A DNA stretch of 64,000 bases from Nitrobacter hamburgensis X14 (lineage in GTDB: Bacteria > Pseudomonadota > Alphaproteobacteria > Rhizobiales > Xanthobacteraceae): assembly GCF_000013885.1 (NCBI RefSeq), contig NC_007964.1, forward strand, positions 2,962,001 through 3,026,000. Reading direction: 5' to 3'. Under the pieces are notes generated by a model. That model was not told the DNA's origin, searched no databases, and saw only the letters and a list, made by a program, of their open reading frames with translations. Below, in pieces: positions 1 through 9,423 of the stretch (the first letter of the stretch is position 1; every line of letters starts with the position of its first letter). The translations under genes were made by a program, and so were the position numbers.

Positions 1-2376
1 ATGATCCGCTATCCAGGATTCCACCGCGCTGCCGAATCCGTACCACCCCGGCAGCATCACGCGGCATTGCGCCCAACTGAACACCCACGGGATCGCCCGG
101 AGATCCTCGATCCGGCGCGTCTTCTTGCGCGATGCCGGCCGGCTGCCGATATTCAATGTCGAGATCTCGTTGATGACGGTAGAGGCCCAGAAATAGTCCT
201 CGAAGCCCGGCGTCTCGTAGACGAGGTTGCGGTAGGCCGCGAAGGCGCGCGACGACAGCGACTCCATGGCGTCGAGATAGTCAAGGCTCGGTGCGCTCTG
301 TCGCGGCTGCAACAGACTCGCCTCCAGCGTCGCGGCAGCGAGGATTTCCAGATTGTTGCGGCCGACCTCGGCGTTGGAGTATTTGCTGGAGATGATTTCG
401 CCCTGTTCGGTGATCCTGATCTGGCCGTTCACGGCGCCGCCGGGTTGCGCGAGAATGGCGTCGTAGCTCGGTCCGCCGCCGCGTCCGACCGATCCGCCGC
501 GGCCGTGAAACAGCCGCAGCCGCACTTGGTGGCGCTCGAACACCTCGACGAGGCCGATCTCGGCCTTGTAAAGCTCCCATCCGGACGTGACGAAGCCGCC
601 GTCCTTGTTGCTGTCGGAATAGCCGAGCATCACCTCCTGCAGGCCGCCGCGGCTGTCCACCAGCGCCCGGTATTCCGGGAGCGACAGCAGCCGGTCCATG
701 ATGCCGGCGCAGGCCTGTAAGTCCTCGATGGTCTCGAACAACGGCACGATGTTGATGGCGCTGTGACCCGTGGGGTCGACGAGGTCGGCTTCCTTCAGCA
801 GCAACGCGACCTCGAGCAGGTCGGATACGCCCTCGCTCATCGAGATGATGCATTGAGGGATCGCGCCGGGGCCGAACATCTCGTGCGCCTCCGCCGCGGC
901 ATGGAACACCGCGAGTTCGCCTAGCGTCTCGTCGCTGTATGTGATGAACGGCGACGTCAACGGCCGCGCGCTGCGCAGTTCTCGCAGCAGCACGACGATC
1001 CGCGCCTCCTCGCTCAGGGCCAGATAGGACGTGCCCGGCACGGCGGCATCGAGCAGTTCGGCGATGGTGCGCTCGTGAACGGTGGAGTTCTGCCGCAAGT
1101 CGAGGCAGGCGAGATGGAAGCCGAAACAGTCGGCAGCGCGGCGCAGATGGCGCAGCCGCCCGCGCGCGATCACCTCCGAGTTATTCTGGGTCAGCGAGCG
1201 GTGGAGAACATCGAGATCCGCGCTGAATTCGGCGGCGCTCGCATAGGGCGGGGCCTTGCCGTAAGGCGGGCGCAGCGTGTCCGCCTTCAGCTTCAGCGCC
1301 GTGGCTGAAAGCCGCGCGTAAATGCCGGACACCGCGAGGCGGTAGGGCTCGCCGCGGCGATGCGGCGAGGTATCGGCCGATCGTTCGGCCAGCCCGCGCA
1401 GTTCCGGCGAGACATCCGTGAGATCGGCGGCCAGCGACAGTTCGCGGCCGAGTTCGTGCAACTCATCGAGATAATAGCGCAATACCCGCGAGGCCTGCAT
1501 CCGCAGGGTGCCGCGCATGACGTCGGCCGTCACGAACGGATTGCCGTCGCGGTCGCCGCCGATCCAGCTTCCGATCCGCAGGAACGACGCCATCTCGTTC
1601 GAGGCACCGTCGGCGGAGGCATCCTGCAAGCGGTCTTCCAGCACGCAGTGCAGCCGCGGCACCTCGCGCAGGAAGGCATAGTCGTAGAACGACAGCCCGT
1701 TGGCGACCTCGTCGAGCACCGTGAGCTTGGTCCGTCGCAAAAGGTTGGTCTGCCACAGCGTCAGCACCGCGCGGCGCAACTGTTCCTCGCTGACCTCGTA
1801 CTCGTCAGGGGTGAGTTGCATCCGCTCGCGCCGGTCGAGCAGGAACGCAACCTCCATTTCGCGGTCGATGGTGCTCTTGCGGCGGACCTCGGTCGGGTGG
1901 GCGGTCAGCACCGGGCTGACCAGCGCACTGTCGAAGAAGGCCTGCAATTCGGCGCCGCTGAACCCGGCCTCGCGCGCGCAGGCGAGCGTGTGCGCCAGCA
2001 CGCCCTCGTGCCGTGCCCCGCCCTCGAGGCTCTGGCTGCGCATCTGGCGGATGTTGTTCTGATCCTCGGCAATGTTGGCGAGGTGCGAGAAATAGCTGAA
2101 GGCACGGACGACAAGCACGGTCTCGTCCGTCGACATGCCGTCGAGGATGGCTTCCAGTTCACGCCGCGCCGGCTTGTCCTCGTCGCGGTGAAAGCGGATC
2201 GAGGTCTGCCGGATGCGCTCGACCAGATCGAACACGGCGGCCCCTTCCTGATCGCGCACGGTATCGCCAAGAATGCGCCCGAGCAGCCGGATATCGTCGC
2301 GCAGCCGCGCATCGAGCGCAGCGGCGTCAGACTCCGGCTGACCCGCACGGGGTAACGGCATCATCTGACGAGACAT
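1..2376 (-). CDS. ppc: Phosphoenolpyruvate carboxylase (3' end outside window)
   Basis: Adds bicarbonate to phosphoenolpyruvate to give oxaloacetate, the anaplerotic feed of the TCA cycle; cytosolic. The reverse strand reads without a stop for 792 codons from an ATG at 2376, preceded by AGGAGCAG. Family signatures are present: VLTAHPTE with the catalytic His, the RIGSWIGGDRDGNPFV block, and the glycine-rich FHGRGGSVGRGGGP loop. The family is usually about 900-930 residues, so roughly 130 C-terminal residues lie beyond the left edge. The gene reads away from the ferredoxin/P450 pair, with a 256-base divergent spacer. Confidence 0.96.
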   Translation of the reverse strand, partial: MSRQMMPLPRAGQPESDAAALDARLRDDIRLLGRILGDTVRDQEGAAVFDLVERIRQTSIRFHRDEDKPARRELEAILDGMSTDETVLVVRAFSYFSHLANIAEDQNNIRQMRSQSLEGGARHEGVLAHTLACAREAGFSGAELQAFFDSALVSPVLTAHPTEVRRKSTIDREMEVAFLLDRRERMQLTPDEYEVSEEQLRRAVLTLWQTNLLRRTKLTVLDEVANGLSFYDYAFLREVPRLHCVLEDRLQDASADGASNEMASFLRIGSWIGGDRDGNPFVTADVMRGTLRMQASRVLRYYLDELHELGRELSLAADLTDVSPELRGLAERSADTSPHRRGEPYRLAVSGIYARLSATALKLKADTLRPPYGKAPPYASAAEFSADLDVLHRSLTQNNSEVIARGRLRHLRRAADCFGFHLACLDLRQNSTVHERTIAELLDAAVPGTSYLALSEEARIVVLLRELRSARPLTSPFITYSDETLGELAVFHAAAEAHEMFGPGAIPQCIISMSEGVSDLLEVALLLKEADLVDPTGHSAINIVPLFETIEDLQACAGIMDRLLSLPEYRALVDSRGGLQEVMLGYSDSNKDGGFVTSGWELYKAEIGLVEVFERHQVRLRLFHGRGGSVGRGGGPSYDAILAQPGGAVNGQIRITEQGEIISSKYSNAEVGRNNLEILAAATLEASLLQPRQSAPSLDYLDAMESLSSRAFAAYRNLVYETPGFEDYFWASTVINEISTLNIGSRPASRKKTRRIEDLRAIPWVFSWAQCRVMLPGWYGFGSAVESWIADH

Positions 2377-2632
2377 CGCACTGCTCCTGAAAGTCCGACC
2401 CTATCAGTCGCAATTTTCTTGCTGCGACGCAAGAAACCGCGGCCAACGATGCACAAAAGATCAGCGGCCGCCCCCGGACATAACCGGCTCGCCGCTCGCG
2501 CGGCACCCACCGGACATGTCTGACGGTGCCGCCGGATGGCTTTTCACATAAATGGATGCATCGGCCCAGCCGGCAGTGGCGCTGCACCGACGGAGCAGCT
2601 ATCTTGCAAGTCATTTCAAAGGACGACCCTGC

Positions 2633-2842
2633 ATGTCTGGCACCCTCAGGATTCATGTCGATCCGGACAAATGCCAAGGGCACGCACGATGCAAATCGCT
2701 GGCGCCCGAACTGTTCGAACTCGACGCACTGGGTAACGCCCACGAGATCGGCGACGGCACCGTCCCGGCCGGGCTTGAGGACAAGGCATGGCTCGCGCAG
2801 GCCAATTGCCCGGAATTCGCGATTGCGATCAAGGAAGAATAA
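2633..2842 (+). CDS. [3Fe-4S] ferredoxin, P450-associated
   Basis: Small 69-residue electron carrier that most likely donates electrons to the P450 encoded 74 bases downstream. Cysteines at residues 14, 20 and 59 form CXXHXXC (CQGHARC) plus a distal CP. This is the arrangement known for P450 ferredoxins of Rhodopseudomonas and actinobacteria, where the second cysteine of a normal [4Fe-4S] motif is replaced (here by His17). A longer in-frame start exists at 2552, but the family begins near MSGTLRIHVD. No reductase gene is adjacent; the best candidate is at 16248-17468. Confidence 0.9.
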   Translation: MSGTLRIHVDPDKCQGHARCKSLAPELFELDALGNAHEIGDGTVPAGLEDKAWLAQANCPEFAIAIKEE

Positions 2843-2916
2843 AACCGGATTTTATTAGTTTTTTTGCGCCCGCCGCCCTGGCTTTGATCGGGCGGCAGCG
2901 ATCCCGGAGGAGTTCG

Positions 2917-4113
2917 ATGTCCAGCCCTGCCCCCGTCACCGACTGGGTTCGCGATTTTGACCATACCGACCCGCGCTGGACGGAAAATCCATACCCGATC
3001 TGGGACGAACTGCGCGCAGAATGTCCCGTCGCTCACACTGACCGCTTTCTCGGCGTCTATCTGCCGACCACCTATGAGGCGGTGAAGGAAATTTGCTACG
3101 ACACCGAGCATTTCTCCTCGCGCCGCGTTGTGGTGCGCAACGTCCGCCCAGAACCGCCGCCGCCTGCACCGCCTATCACATCGGACCCGCCCGCGCACAA
3201 GCACGCCAAGCAGATTCTGCTGTCGCCATTTTTGCCCGACGCGGTGAGGCAGCTGGAGCCGCGCGTGCGCGCGATCTGCAACGATCTGATCGACGGTTTC
3301 ATTAACGACAAGAGTTGCGACGCCGCGGCCCGCTACACGAAACGTATTCCGATCCGTGCGATTACCCACATGCTCGGCGTCCCGGAAAAAGACGGCGACC
3401 TCTTCATCAGGTGGATTCACGAGATGCTCGAACTCGGGGTTCACGATGACAACATGGTGATGAAGGCGATTCACGAAATGGTCGCGTATTTTGCCGAGCA
3501 GATCGAATCGCGAAAGAAGCACCCGACCGACGACCTGATCTCGACATTGATGAATGCGCGGGGCGAGGACGGACAGCCGCTGACAGACCTGCATGTGCAA
3601 GGGGCGCTGCGATTGCTGCTGGTGGCAGGCCTCGACACCACATGGAGCGCGATCGGCTCCTCGCTCTGGCATCTCGCGCAGACGCCGGCGGACCGCGCGC
3701 GTCTCGTCGCGGAGCCGGAGCTTCTTCCGACGGCGATCGAGGAATTTCTGCGCGCCTTTTCGCCGGCCACGTCGGGGCGCGAGGTCATGAAGGAAACCAC
3801 TGTGAGCGGCTGCCCGATGAAACCTGGCAACACCGTGCTGCTGTCCTTCCCGGCCGCCAATCGCGACCCGGCGGTATTCCCCGACGCCGACAAGGTCATC
3901 ATCGACCGCAAGGAAAACCGCCACGTCGCTTTCGGCGTCGGCATTCACCGCTGCGTCGGCGCCCACCTTGCACGCATGGAGATGCTCGTCGCGATCGAGG
4001 AATGGCTGAAGCGCATTCCGGATTTTCGGCTCGATCCATCCGGCGAGATAACATGGTCCGAGGGCAGCGTGCGCGGCCCGCGCCAGCTCCCGCTGCTGCT
4101 TGGAACGGGTTAA
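2917..4113 (+). CDS. Cytochrome P450
   Basis: Soluble bacterial class I cytochrome P450 monooxygenase of 398 residues. It has the I-helix motif AGLDTT (237-242), the ExxR pair (Glu276/Arg279) and the haem-binding loop FGVGIHRCVG, with Cys346 as the thiolate ligand. The start was chosen at the ATG behind CGGAGGAG (2904-2911); a longer in-frame start at 2788 would run into the ferredoxin gene. It is co-directional with the ferredoxin at 2633, so the two probably form one transcription unit. The substrate cannot be read from the sequence; Rhodopseudomonas enzymes of this kind often take aromatic acids or terpenoids, but that is only analogy. Confidence 0.95.
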   Translation: MSSPAPVTDWVRDFDHTDPRWTENPYPIWDELRAECPVAHTDRFLGVYLPTTYEAVKEICYDTEHFSSRRVVVRNVRPEPPPPAPPITSDPPAHKHAKQILLSPFLPDAVRQLEPRVRAICNDLIDGFINDKSCDAAARYTKRIPIRAITHMLGVPEKDGDLFIRWIHEMLELGVHDDNMVMKAIHEMVAYFAEQIESRKKHPTDDLISTLMNARGEDGQPLTDLHVQGALRLLLVAGLDTTWSAIGSSLWHLAQTPADRARLVAEPELLPTAIEEFLRAFSPATSGREVMKETTVSGCPMKPGNTVLLSFPAANRDPAVFPDADKVIIDRKENRHVAFGVGIHRCVGAHLARMEMLVAIEEWLKRIPDFRLDPSGEITWSEGSVRGPRQLPLLLGTG

Positions 4114-4174
4114 TCTACCGGCAGCGCGGTATCGTGCGCCGCGACGCGACCCGCATGAACCAGGGACGCCAGAC

Positions 4175-5395
4175 ATGCCGAACGAACGTTTCCAGTTTTC
4201 CGGGTCGGATGGTTCTGAGCTTGCAGCCACGCTGGATCTTCCCGACAGCGAGCCGGTGGCCTACGCGCTGTTCGCGCACTGCTTCACCTGCGGCAAGGAC
4301 GTGCTGGCGGCAAGACGCATCGCCGCGGGACTGACGGCGCGTGGAATAGCGGTTCTGCGATTCGACTTCACTGGCCTCGGTGCAAGCGAAGGCGAATTCG
4401 CCAACAGCACGTTTTCCTCCAATATCGCGGATCTCGTTCTGGCGGCGAATCATCTGCGCCAAACCCGCAAGGCACCATCGCTTCTGATCGGCCATAGCCT
4501 CGGCGGCGCCGCCATTCTCGCAGCCGCCGCGCAAATTCCCGAGGCAAAAGCGGTGGCGACGATCGCAGCGCCGTCCGATCCGGCGCATGTCACGCACCTG
4601 TTCGCCGATCGCATCGCGGACATCCGCGCGCAGGGCACGGTTGAGGTCTCCCTCGCCGGCCGCCCATTCCATATCAAACGGGAATTTCTCGACGATATCG
4701 CCGAGCACAACCTGATGGGACAGGTCGCGGAGCTGCGGAAGGCGCTGCTGATCCTGCATTCGCCGACCGACGACACCGTGGGGATCGACAACGCCACCCG
4801 CATTTTCATTGCTGCAAAACATCCGAAAAGCTTCATATCGCTCTCGGGAGCCGATCATCTGTTGAGCCAGAAGCGCGACACCGATTACGTCGCCGAGGTG
4901 ATCGCCTCCTGGGCGCAACGCTACCTAGAACCGGCGCCGATCGGCCCCACGGAGGACACCGGCTCACGCGACGTCGTCGTTCAGGAAACCCGCCGCAGCA
5001 AATTCCAGCAGACCGTGACCGTCGGCCCGCACCGGTTGACCGCCGACGAGCCGATCTCCGCCGGCGGTGACGATACCGGACCAGGACCTTACGATTTCCT
5101 GCTTGCAGCGCTCGGCGCCTGCACCTCCATGACCATGCGAATGTATGCCGAGCGGAAGGCGCTGCCGCTTGATCGCGTAACGGTGACGCTGCGACATCGC
5201 AAAGTCCATGCCGAGGATTGCGCGGAGTGCGAAACCAAGACCGGCATGCTCGATCAGATCGAGCGCGAGATCGCGATGGAAGGGGCGCTCGATCCGGAGC
5301 AGCACCGGAAACTTATGGAGATCGCCGATAAGTGCCCGGTTCACCGGACGCTGACGTCGGAGATTCGCATCGCGACACGCGCGGTGAACCGCTGA
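4175..5395 (+). CDS. Alpha/beta hydrolase-OsmC fusion protein
   Basis: Two-domain protein of 406 residues. Residues 1-250 are an alpha/beta hydrolase with the nucleophile elbow GHSLGG (Ser108), a likely acid at Asp199/200 and His228. Residues 265-405 are an OsmC/Ohr-type domain with the two redox cysteines Cys316 (LGACTSMTMRMYAERK) and Cys387 (DKCPVH), which in OsmC/Ohr proteins reduce organic hydroperoxides. This domain pair is known in proteobacteria as 'bifunctional alpha/beta hydrolase/OsmC family protein'; the physiological substrate is unknown. It lies 61 bases after the P450 on the same strand and could be cotranscribed, perhaps handling peroxides or esters. That link is inference. Confidence 0.92.
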   Translation: MPNERFQFSGSDGSELAATLDLPDSEPVAYALFAHCFTCGKDVLAARRIAAGLTARGIAVLRFDFTGLGASEGEFANSTFSSNIADLVLAANHLRQTRKAPSLLIGHSLGGAAILAAAAQIPEAKAVATIAAPSDPAHVTHLFADRIADIRAQGTVEVSLAGRPFHIKREFLDDIAEHNLMGQVAELRKALLILHSPTDDTVGIDNATRIFIAAKHPKSFISLSGADHLLSQKRDTDYVAEVIASWAQRYLEPAPIGPTEDTGSRDVVVQETRRSKFQQTVTVGPHRLTADEPISAGGDDTGPGPYDFLLAALGACTSMTMRMYAERKALPLDRVTVTLRHRKVHAEDCAECETKTGMLDQIEREIAMEGALDPEQHRKLMEIADKCPVHRTLTSEIRIATRAVNR

Positions 5396-5622
5396 TCGGC
5401 ACAATCACTCCGGAACGTTACACCACGCGACCGACGCTCAAATGCGGGACCGCGAGACACACCGGATATCCACCGGATTGGATATCACGCGGCGATATCG
5501 TCGGTTTTCGTCGTTCCCTGTTACGAAACGGCGCAGTTACCCCACGTCGGTTGTTTGCGGCTGTACAGCAAAAACGTTTTACCTATAGTGACCGCTGGGA
5601 ATGGAAGTGGGCGGCGGTGTCT

Positions 5623-6237
5623 ATGAATAGCAGAGCGAAAGCTGCGGTCAGAAAACGGCCGGGCCGGGTTCAAAGACGTAAGAATTTACTCGACGCCGTC
5701 CATGCGGTGATATCGGAAAGCGGAATCGATGGCGCCAGTATGCGTCAGATCGCCGATCGCGCAAACGTCAGCACCGGCACCATCAACTATCACTTCGGCA
5801 ACAAGCACAAGCTCATGATGGCCGCGTTGCAGGCGTCTTGTCTGCCCCCGCGGGAATGCGACAGTTCCGCGGATTCACCGCTGGCCCAGCTCAGGGTCCT
5901 CGTCTTCAGCCATGCCTTTCGATCGTCGACCGACCGCTTCTGGCACTTCTGGGTCAATTACACGGCAGCCGGCACGCGCGACACGGAGATGCGCAAGCAT
6001 CAGAACCAGCGATTCGAAAGGCAGCAGGCCGCATGGACCAAGCTGATAGAAAGCGCGATCAATGCCGGAGAGCTTCCGTCATGTCCGGATGCCGAGGTGG
6101 TTTCCGAGCAGTTGCTGATCTTCATCCATGGTCTGGCGATGCGGCAGATCATGCAGCCGGGTGCCGAGAGCCGTCTGCATTGCGAGAAGCTGCTGGAGAG
6201 ATATTTCGAGACGCTGGAGCGCCCGCGGCAAAGCTGA
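5623..6237 (+). CDS. TetR/AcrR-family regulator, BetI-like
   Basis: DNA-binding repressor of 204 residues. The N-terminal helix-turn-helix (about residues 20-65, GASMRQIADRANVSTGTINY then HFGNKHKLM) matches the TetR family and is closest in feel to BetI, where the recognition helix reads VSTGIISHYF. The C-terminal ligand domain is unassigned. The ATG at 5623 was chosen because the helix-turn-helix begins soon after it; an in-frame extension back to 5332 would overlap the OsmC gene. A TATAGT hexamer at 5584 could be the -10 of its promoter, with no clear -35. It converges with the YeeE-type gene with 6 bases between stops. Confidence 0.88.
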   Translation: MNSRAKAAVRKRPGRVQRRKNLLDAVHAVISESGIDGASMRQIADRANVSTGTINYHFGNKHKLMMAALQASCLPPRECDSSADSPLAQLRVLVFSHAFRSSTDRFWHFWVNYTAAGTRDTEMRKHQNQRFERQQAAWTKLIESAINAGELPSCPDAEVVSEQLLIFIHGLAMRQIMQPGAESRLHCEKLLERYFETLERPRQS

Positions 6238-6243
6238 GCCGGG

Positions 6244-7326
6244 TTAGAGCGCAGCCGAGGCCGAATCCTGCGGGGACGTTAGTGCCTGAACGCGAAGCGG
6301 CCCGCGCAAACCGACCGCGGCTCCGACGACGATTCCGGTGATGGCGACAAACGACGCCAGCGCCAGTGTCGAAAGGCCGGTCAGGCCCTGCCCGACCGAA
6401 CATCCATAGGCCATCGCCCCGCCGGAGCCCATGAACGCCGCGCCGGTGACCGAGCGCAGCATGTGACGCGGCGAGTGGTAGGCCTCGAGATGAAAACGGC
6501 GCGTCACCAGCGCGGTGACGAGGCTTCCGAGCACGACTCCAGGCACCAGCGCGACGCCGAAATTCATCGTCAGGCCGGTCGACAGCATCATGTATTGCAC
6601 GGTATCGGCGACGGGTGCGACGAACGTGATCGACGTGACCGGCACCGGATTGAAATCGTCGGCGCCGAGATAGCCGGTCGCATACCATCCGGCGGCAACG
6701 AGGAGACCGACAATCAGGCCGGCCGCGATCTGGCCCCAGGAACGCCGGAATGCCGCATGTGAAAACGCGAAGGCGATCAGCACGCCACTGACCGCGAGGG
6801 CAGCGAGCGCCCGTGCAAGCGACGCGCTCAAGCCGAGCGTCCCCGCCAGCGCCGGCAGCGAGGTGACGTTCGGCGTGGCCTGGCTGGCTTGCAGCACGGC
6901 GATGCGCGCCGGCGCGATCAGGCCCTTCAGGGTCATCTGTGCCGCGATACCGAGAACGATCACCACCACCAGCGAGCGAAGATTGCCGCGTCCCAGCAGA
7001 ATCAGTGCGCGCGATCCGCAACCATTCGACAGCACCATGCCGTAACCGAAAATTATACCGCCCGCGAACATCAGGGGCGCCGAGAACGACGGCTGCAAAT
7101 AAATCGATTTTCCCGGATCGACGAGGCCCGCGCCGGCGAGCAGTTGCGTGGCGGCGACCGCGACACCGATCGCCAGCGCGTAGGTCCGGACTAATCGTCC
7201 ATCGCCCTGCCCCCAATATCCGCGCAAGCTGCTCATCAGGCAGAAGCCGCTCAGCAGGCCGACCACGCCGAAAACGAGGCCAACCAGAAAGCCGGCGTAA
7301 ACGGTGAGGTGGGGATCGGGCGACAC
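6244..7326 (-). CDS. YeeE/YedE-family sulfur (thiosulfate) transporter
   Basis: Polytopic inner-membrane protein of 360 residues with about 8-9 hydrophobic segments. It carries the conserved cysteine motifs of the YeeE/YedE (TsuA-like) family: GFC near residue 29, SNGCGSR near 103, and GYGCSVGQGLTG-like near 300 (here YGCSVGQGLTG). In this family the cysteines pass thiosulfate or other sulfur compounds through the membrane by transient S-S-S contacts. Both halves of the two-repeat architecture are present in one chain. No TusA-like partner is adjacent. Confidence 0.88.
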   Translation of the reverse strand: MSPDPHLTVYAGFLVGLVFGVVGLLSGFCLMSSLRGYWGQGDGRLVRTYALAIGVAVAATQLLAGAGLVDPGKSIYLQPSFSAPLMFAGGIIFGYGMVLSNGCGSRALILLGRGNLRSLVVVIVLGIAAQMTLKGLIAPARIAVLQASQATPNVTSLPALAGTLGLSASLARALAALAVSGVLIAFAFSHAAFRRSWGQIAAGLIVGLLVAAGWYATGYLGADDFNPVPVTSITFVAPVADTVQYMMLSTGLTMNFGVALVPGVVLGSLVTALVTRRFHLEAYHSPRHMLRSVTGAAFMGSGGAMAYGCSVGQGLTGLSTLALASFVAITGIVVGAAVGLRGPLRVQALTSPQDSASAAL

Positions 7327-7577
7327 GACATGTCCTTCTCAGTCCGACGTCGCTATTATGGGGCGCGCGACCGCCGTTCTCAATTGGATTTGACAATACA
7401 GGATTTGACAGGCCGCTTTTGCGGTAACGTCCTGCGGACCCGACCGCTCACGATCCCCGAATGAACGTCGCCTTGTGGCGAGCACCACGATGTCATGAAT
7501 CGGCGACATCAAGCGGCAGGCAGAGGCCCGGCGGGCGAAGCCGGCGCTCGACGGATGCATGGCGTCGCCGGACGCGT

Positions 7578-7832
7578 CTACTTTTTGTCTTTTGTCCGGC
7601 CTGTTCCGAATCCCGACATGTTGACGAACATGTCCTGAAAGCGCTCGGCCATCTTCGGATCGAAGGTAAACCAGTTCTGCAGGATCGCTTCCGGCGAGAA
7701 CTTGTCGATGTTCTCCGCCATCTTCTGCTGGAGCTTGTCCATCACGGCGTTCTGCATCGGTTGCACGTCTGGAAGCCCCATAAACTGGCGGGCCTCGAGC
7801 GGCGTACAGTCGATCTCGATATTCACTTTCAT
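7578..7832 (-). CDS. DUF6489-type small conserved protein
   Basis: 84-residue cytosolic protein starting MKVNIEIDCTPLEARQFMGL and ending in a charged tail. Its predicted helices (MDKLQQKMAENIDKF, MAERFQDMFVNM) resemble the small conserved alphaproteobacterial proteins called DUF6489, of unknown function. The start at 7832 has GGAGCGCC upstream; a longer in-frame start at 7901 is less likely because conservation in the family begins at MKVNIE. It stands alone between the YeeE-type gene and the DadA-like gene, both on the same strand. Confidence 0.7.
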   Translation of the reverse strand: MKVNIEIDCTPLEARQFMGLPDVQPMQNAVMDKLQQKMAENIDKFSPEAILQNWFTFDPKMAERFQDMFVNMSGFGTGRTKDKK

Positions 7833-7937
7833 GGCGCGCTCCTGAATCGGCCTGGATATACCCGCGGGAGAGCAGTATCGCCGAGAGCGCCGGTGGCGCA
7901 AGCAATCATGACGCGATGCGAAACCGCGAACGGAGGT

Positions 7938-9239
7938 TCAGCCAAAGCGCTCTGCGGCAAACGGTCTCGGATCGGCCAACGGCTCCTCGCCCGTCATCAT
8001 TTCGGCCAGCAGCCGGCCTGTGACCGGCCCCAGCGTCAGGCCGTGATGCTGGTGTCCGAAGTCGAACCACAATCCGGCATGGCGCGCCGCTTTTCCGATC
8101 ACCGGCAGCATGTCGGGCATGCACGGGCGCCTTCCCATCCACGGCGTCGCATCGATCGCGCCGCCCAGCGGGAACAACTCGCGCGCCATGGGAAGCGTTC
8201 GCTCGATCTGCACCGGTGACGGCGGCGCATCGCGACGAGCGAATTCCGCGCCGGTCGTCAGGCGAATGCCGCGATTCATCGGCGCCAGCAGATAACCGCG
8301 ATCCGAATCGAGAACGGGATGATTGAGCACCGCATTGCCGCGCGGCGCCAGATGCAGGTGATAGCCGCGCTTGATGCCGAGCGGCATGTTGTAACCGAGC
8401 CGACGGAATACATCATCCGACCACGGCCCCAGGGCAATCACGGCCTCGCGCCCGCTCAACGCTCCGTTCGGGCCATCGACACGCCATGACGCTTCGCTTT
8501 GCATCAGCGTCCGCGCGTCGGCCGCGATGAAACGGCCGCCGCGACGCACGAACAACGCCGCATAGGCTTTCGTCAATGCTCCCGGATCCGGAATAAAGCC
8601 CGGCGCCGGCCAGTGAATGGCACCGGCGAACGTTCCCGACAGGTTGGGCTCGCGAACGGCGATCGCTTTATCGTCAAGAACATCCGCTTCGACCCCATAC
8701 CGGCGGATACGTTCGAGGTCGGCGAGGCCCTTGTCGAGCGTCGCATTCGACCGGAACAGCTTGATCCAACCCGTCCGGCGCAGGAGTTGAGGCACACCGG
8801 CCTCTGCGATCAGCGCTTCATGCTCGACAAGGCTGCGCCTGATCAGCGGCAAGGCGGCCATCGCGCTGCGGAACGCACGTTCAGGTGAGGACGCCAGGAA
8901 ATACCGGACCAGCCACGGCAAAAACGCCGGCAGATCGCGAAAACGATAATGCGCTTCCGCGGACCGGTTCAGCGCATAACGCAGAATCTGCCGCAAATCG
9001 TAGGGAAACACATAAGGGAAAACCGACGCGCATTCGATCAGGCCGGCATTTCCATAACTCGTCTCCTCGCCAGCCCCTTCGTGCCTGTCAACGAGGATGA
9101 CATCCCGCCCTCGCTTCTGGAGATGCAACGCGGCCGAAACGCCGACAATTCCCGCACCCAGGACCAGAACATCGGCTTTGACCAGCGCCACACGGCTCTC
9201 CGAACCCAAAAATCGTTCGGCCTCGCCGAACGTTATCAT
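7938..9239 (-). CDS. FAD-dependent oxidoreductase, D-amino-acid dehydrogenase (DadA) family
   Basis: 433-residue flavoprotein of the DAO superfamily, probably oxidising a D-amino acid or related secondary amine and passing electrons to the respiratory chain. The dinucleotide-binding motif VLGAGIVGVSAALHLQKRG starts at about residue 26. The C-terminal FAD-contact block (DMLPVIGKAARHAGLWFDFG then HQHHGLTLGP) is typical of DadA-like enzymes. The reading frame may start at a codon about 15-20 residues downstream, since the first residues precede the usual start of the Rossmann fold. Substrate is not determined. Confidence 0.88.
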   Translation of the reverse strand: MITFGEAERFLGSESRVALVKADVLVLGAGIVGVSAALHLQKRGRDVILVDRHEGAGEETSYGNAGLIECASVFPYVFPYDLRQILRYALNRSAEAHYRFRDLPAFLPWLVRYFLASSPERAFRSAMAALPLIRRSLVEHEALIAEAGVPQLLRRTGWIKLFRSNATLDKGLADLERIRRYGVEADVLDDKAIAVREPNLSGTFAGAIHWPAPGFIPDPGALTKAYAALFVRRGGRFIAADARTLMQSEASWRVDGPNGALSGREAVIALGPWSDDVFRRLGYNMPLGIKRGYHLHLAPRGNAVLNHPVLDSDRGYLLAPMNRGIRLTTGAEFARRDAPPSPVQIERTLPMARELFPLGGAIDATPWMGRRPCMPDMLPVIGKAARHAGLWFDFGHQHHGLTLGPVTGRLLAEMMTGEEPLADPRPFAAERFG

Positions 9240-9423
9240 TCCAACTTAAGTATCGCCGTTCGGTGGCGCAAACCCGTCGGCGTCACGTACCGATCCGAAA
9301 CCGCCAAAACGGCGGAGCACGCATGATGCGAGCAACGACGGCTTTCGGATCGGTTGCCGAAAGCTGCGATCAAAGGCCGCTACGCAGGTTCGAACTCCTG
9401 TCGACCGATACGGTATTGCCGGG

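Noticed and set aside
9385..9415. tRNA-like T-arm (CAGGTTCGAACTCCTG) in the DadA-RND gap
   Set aside because: The stem is off by one and no D-arm, anticodon arm or acceptor stem can be drawn around it; probably chance.
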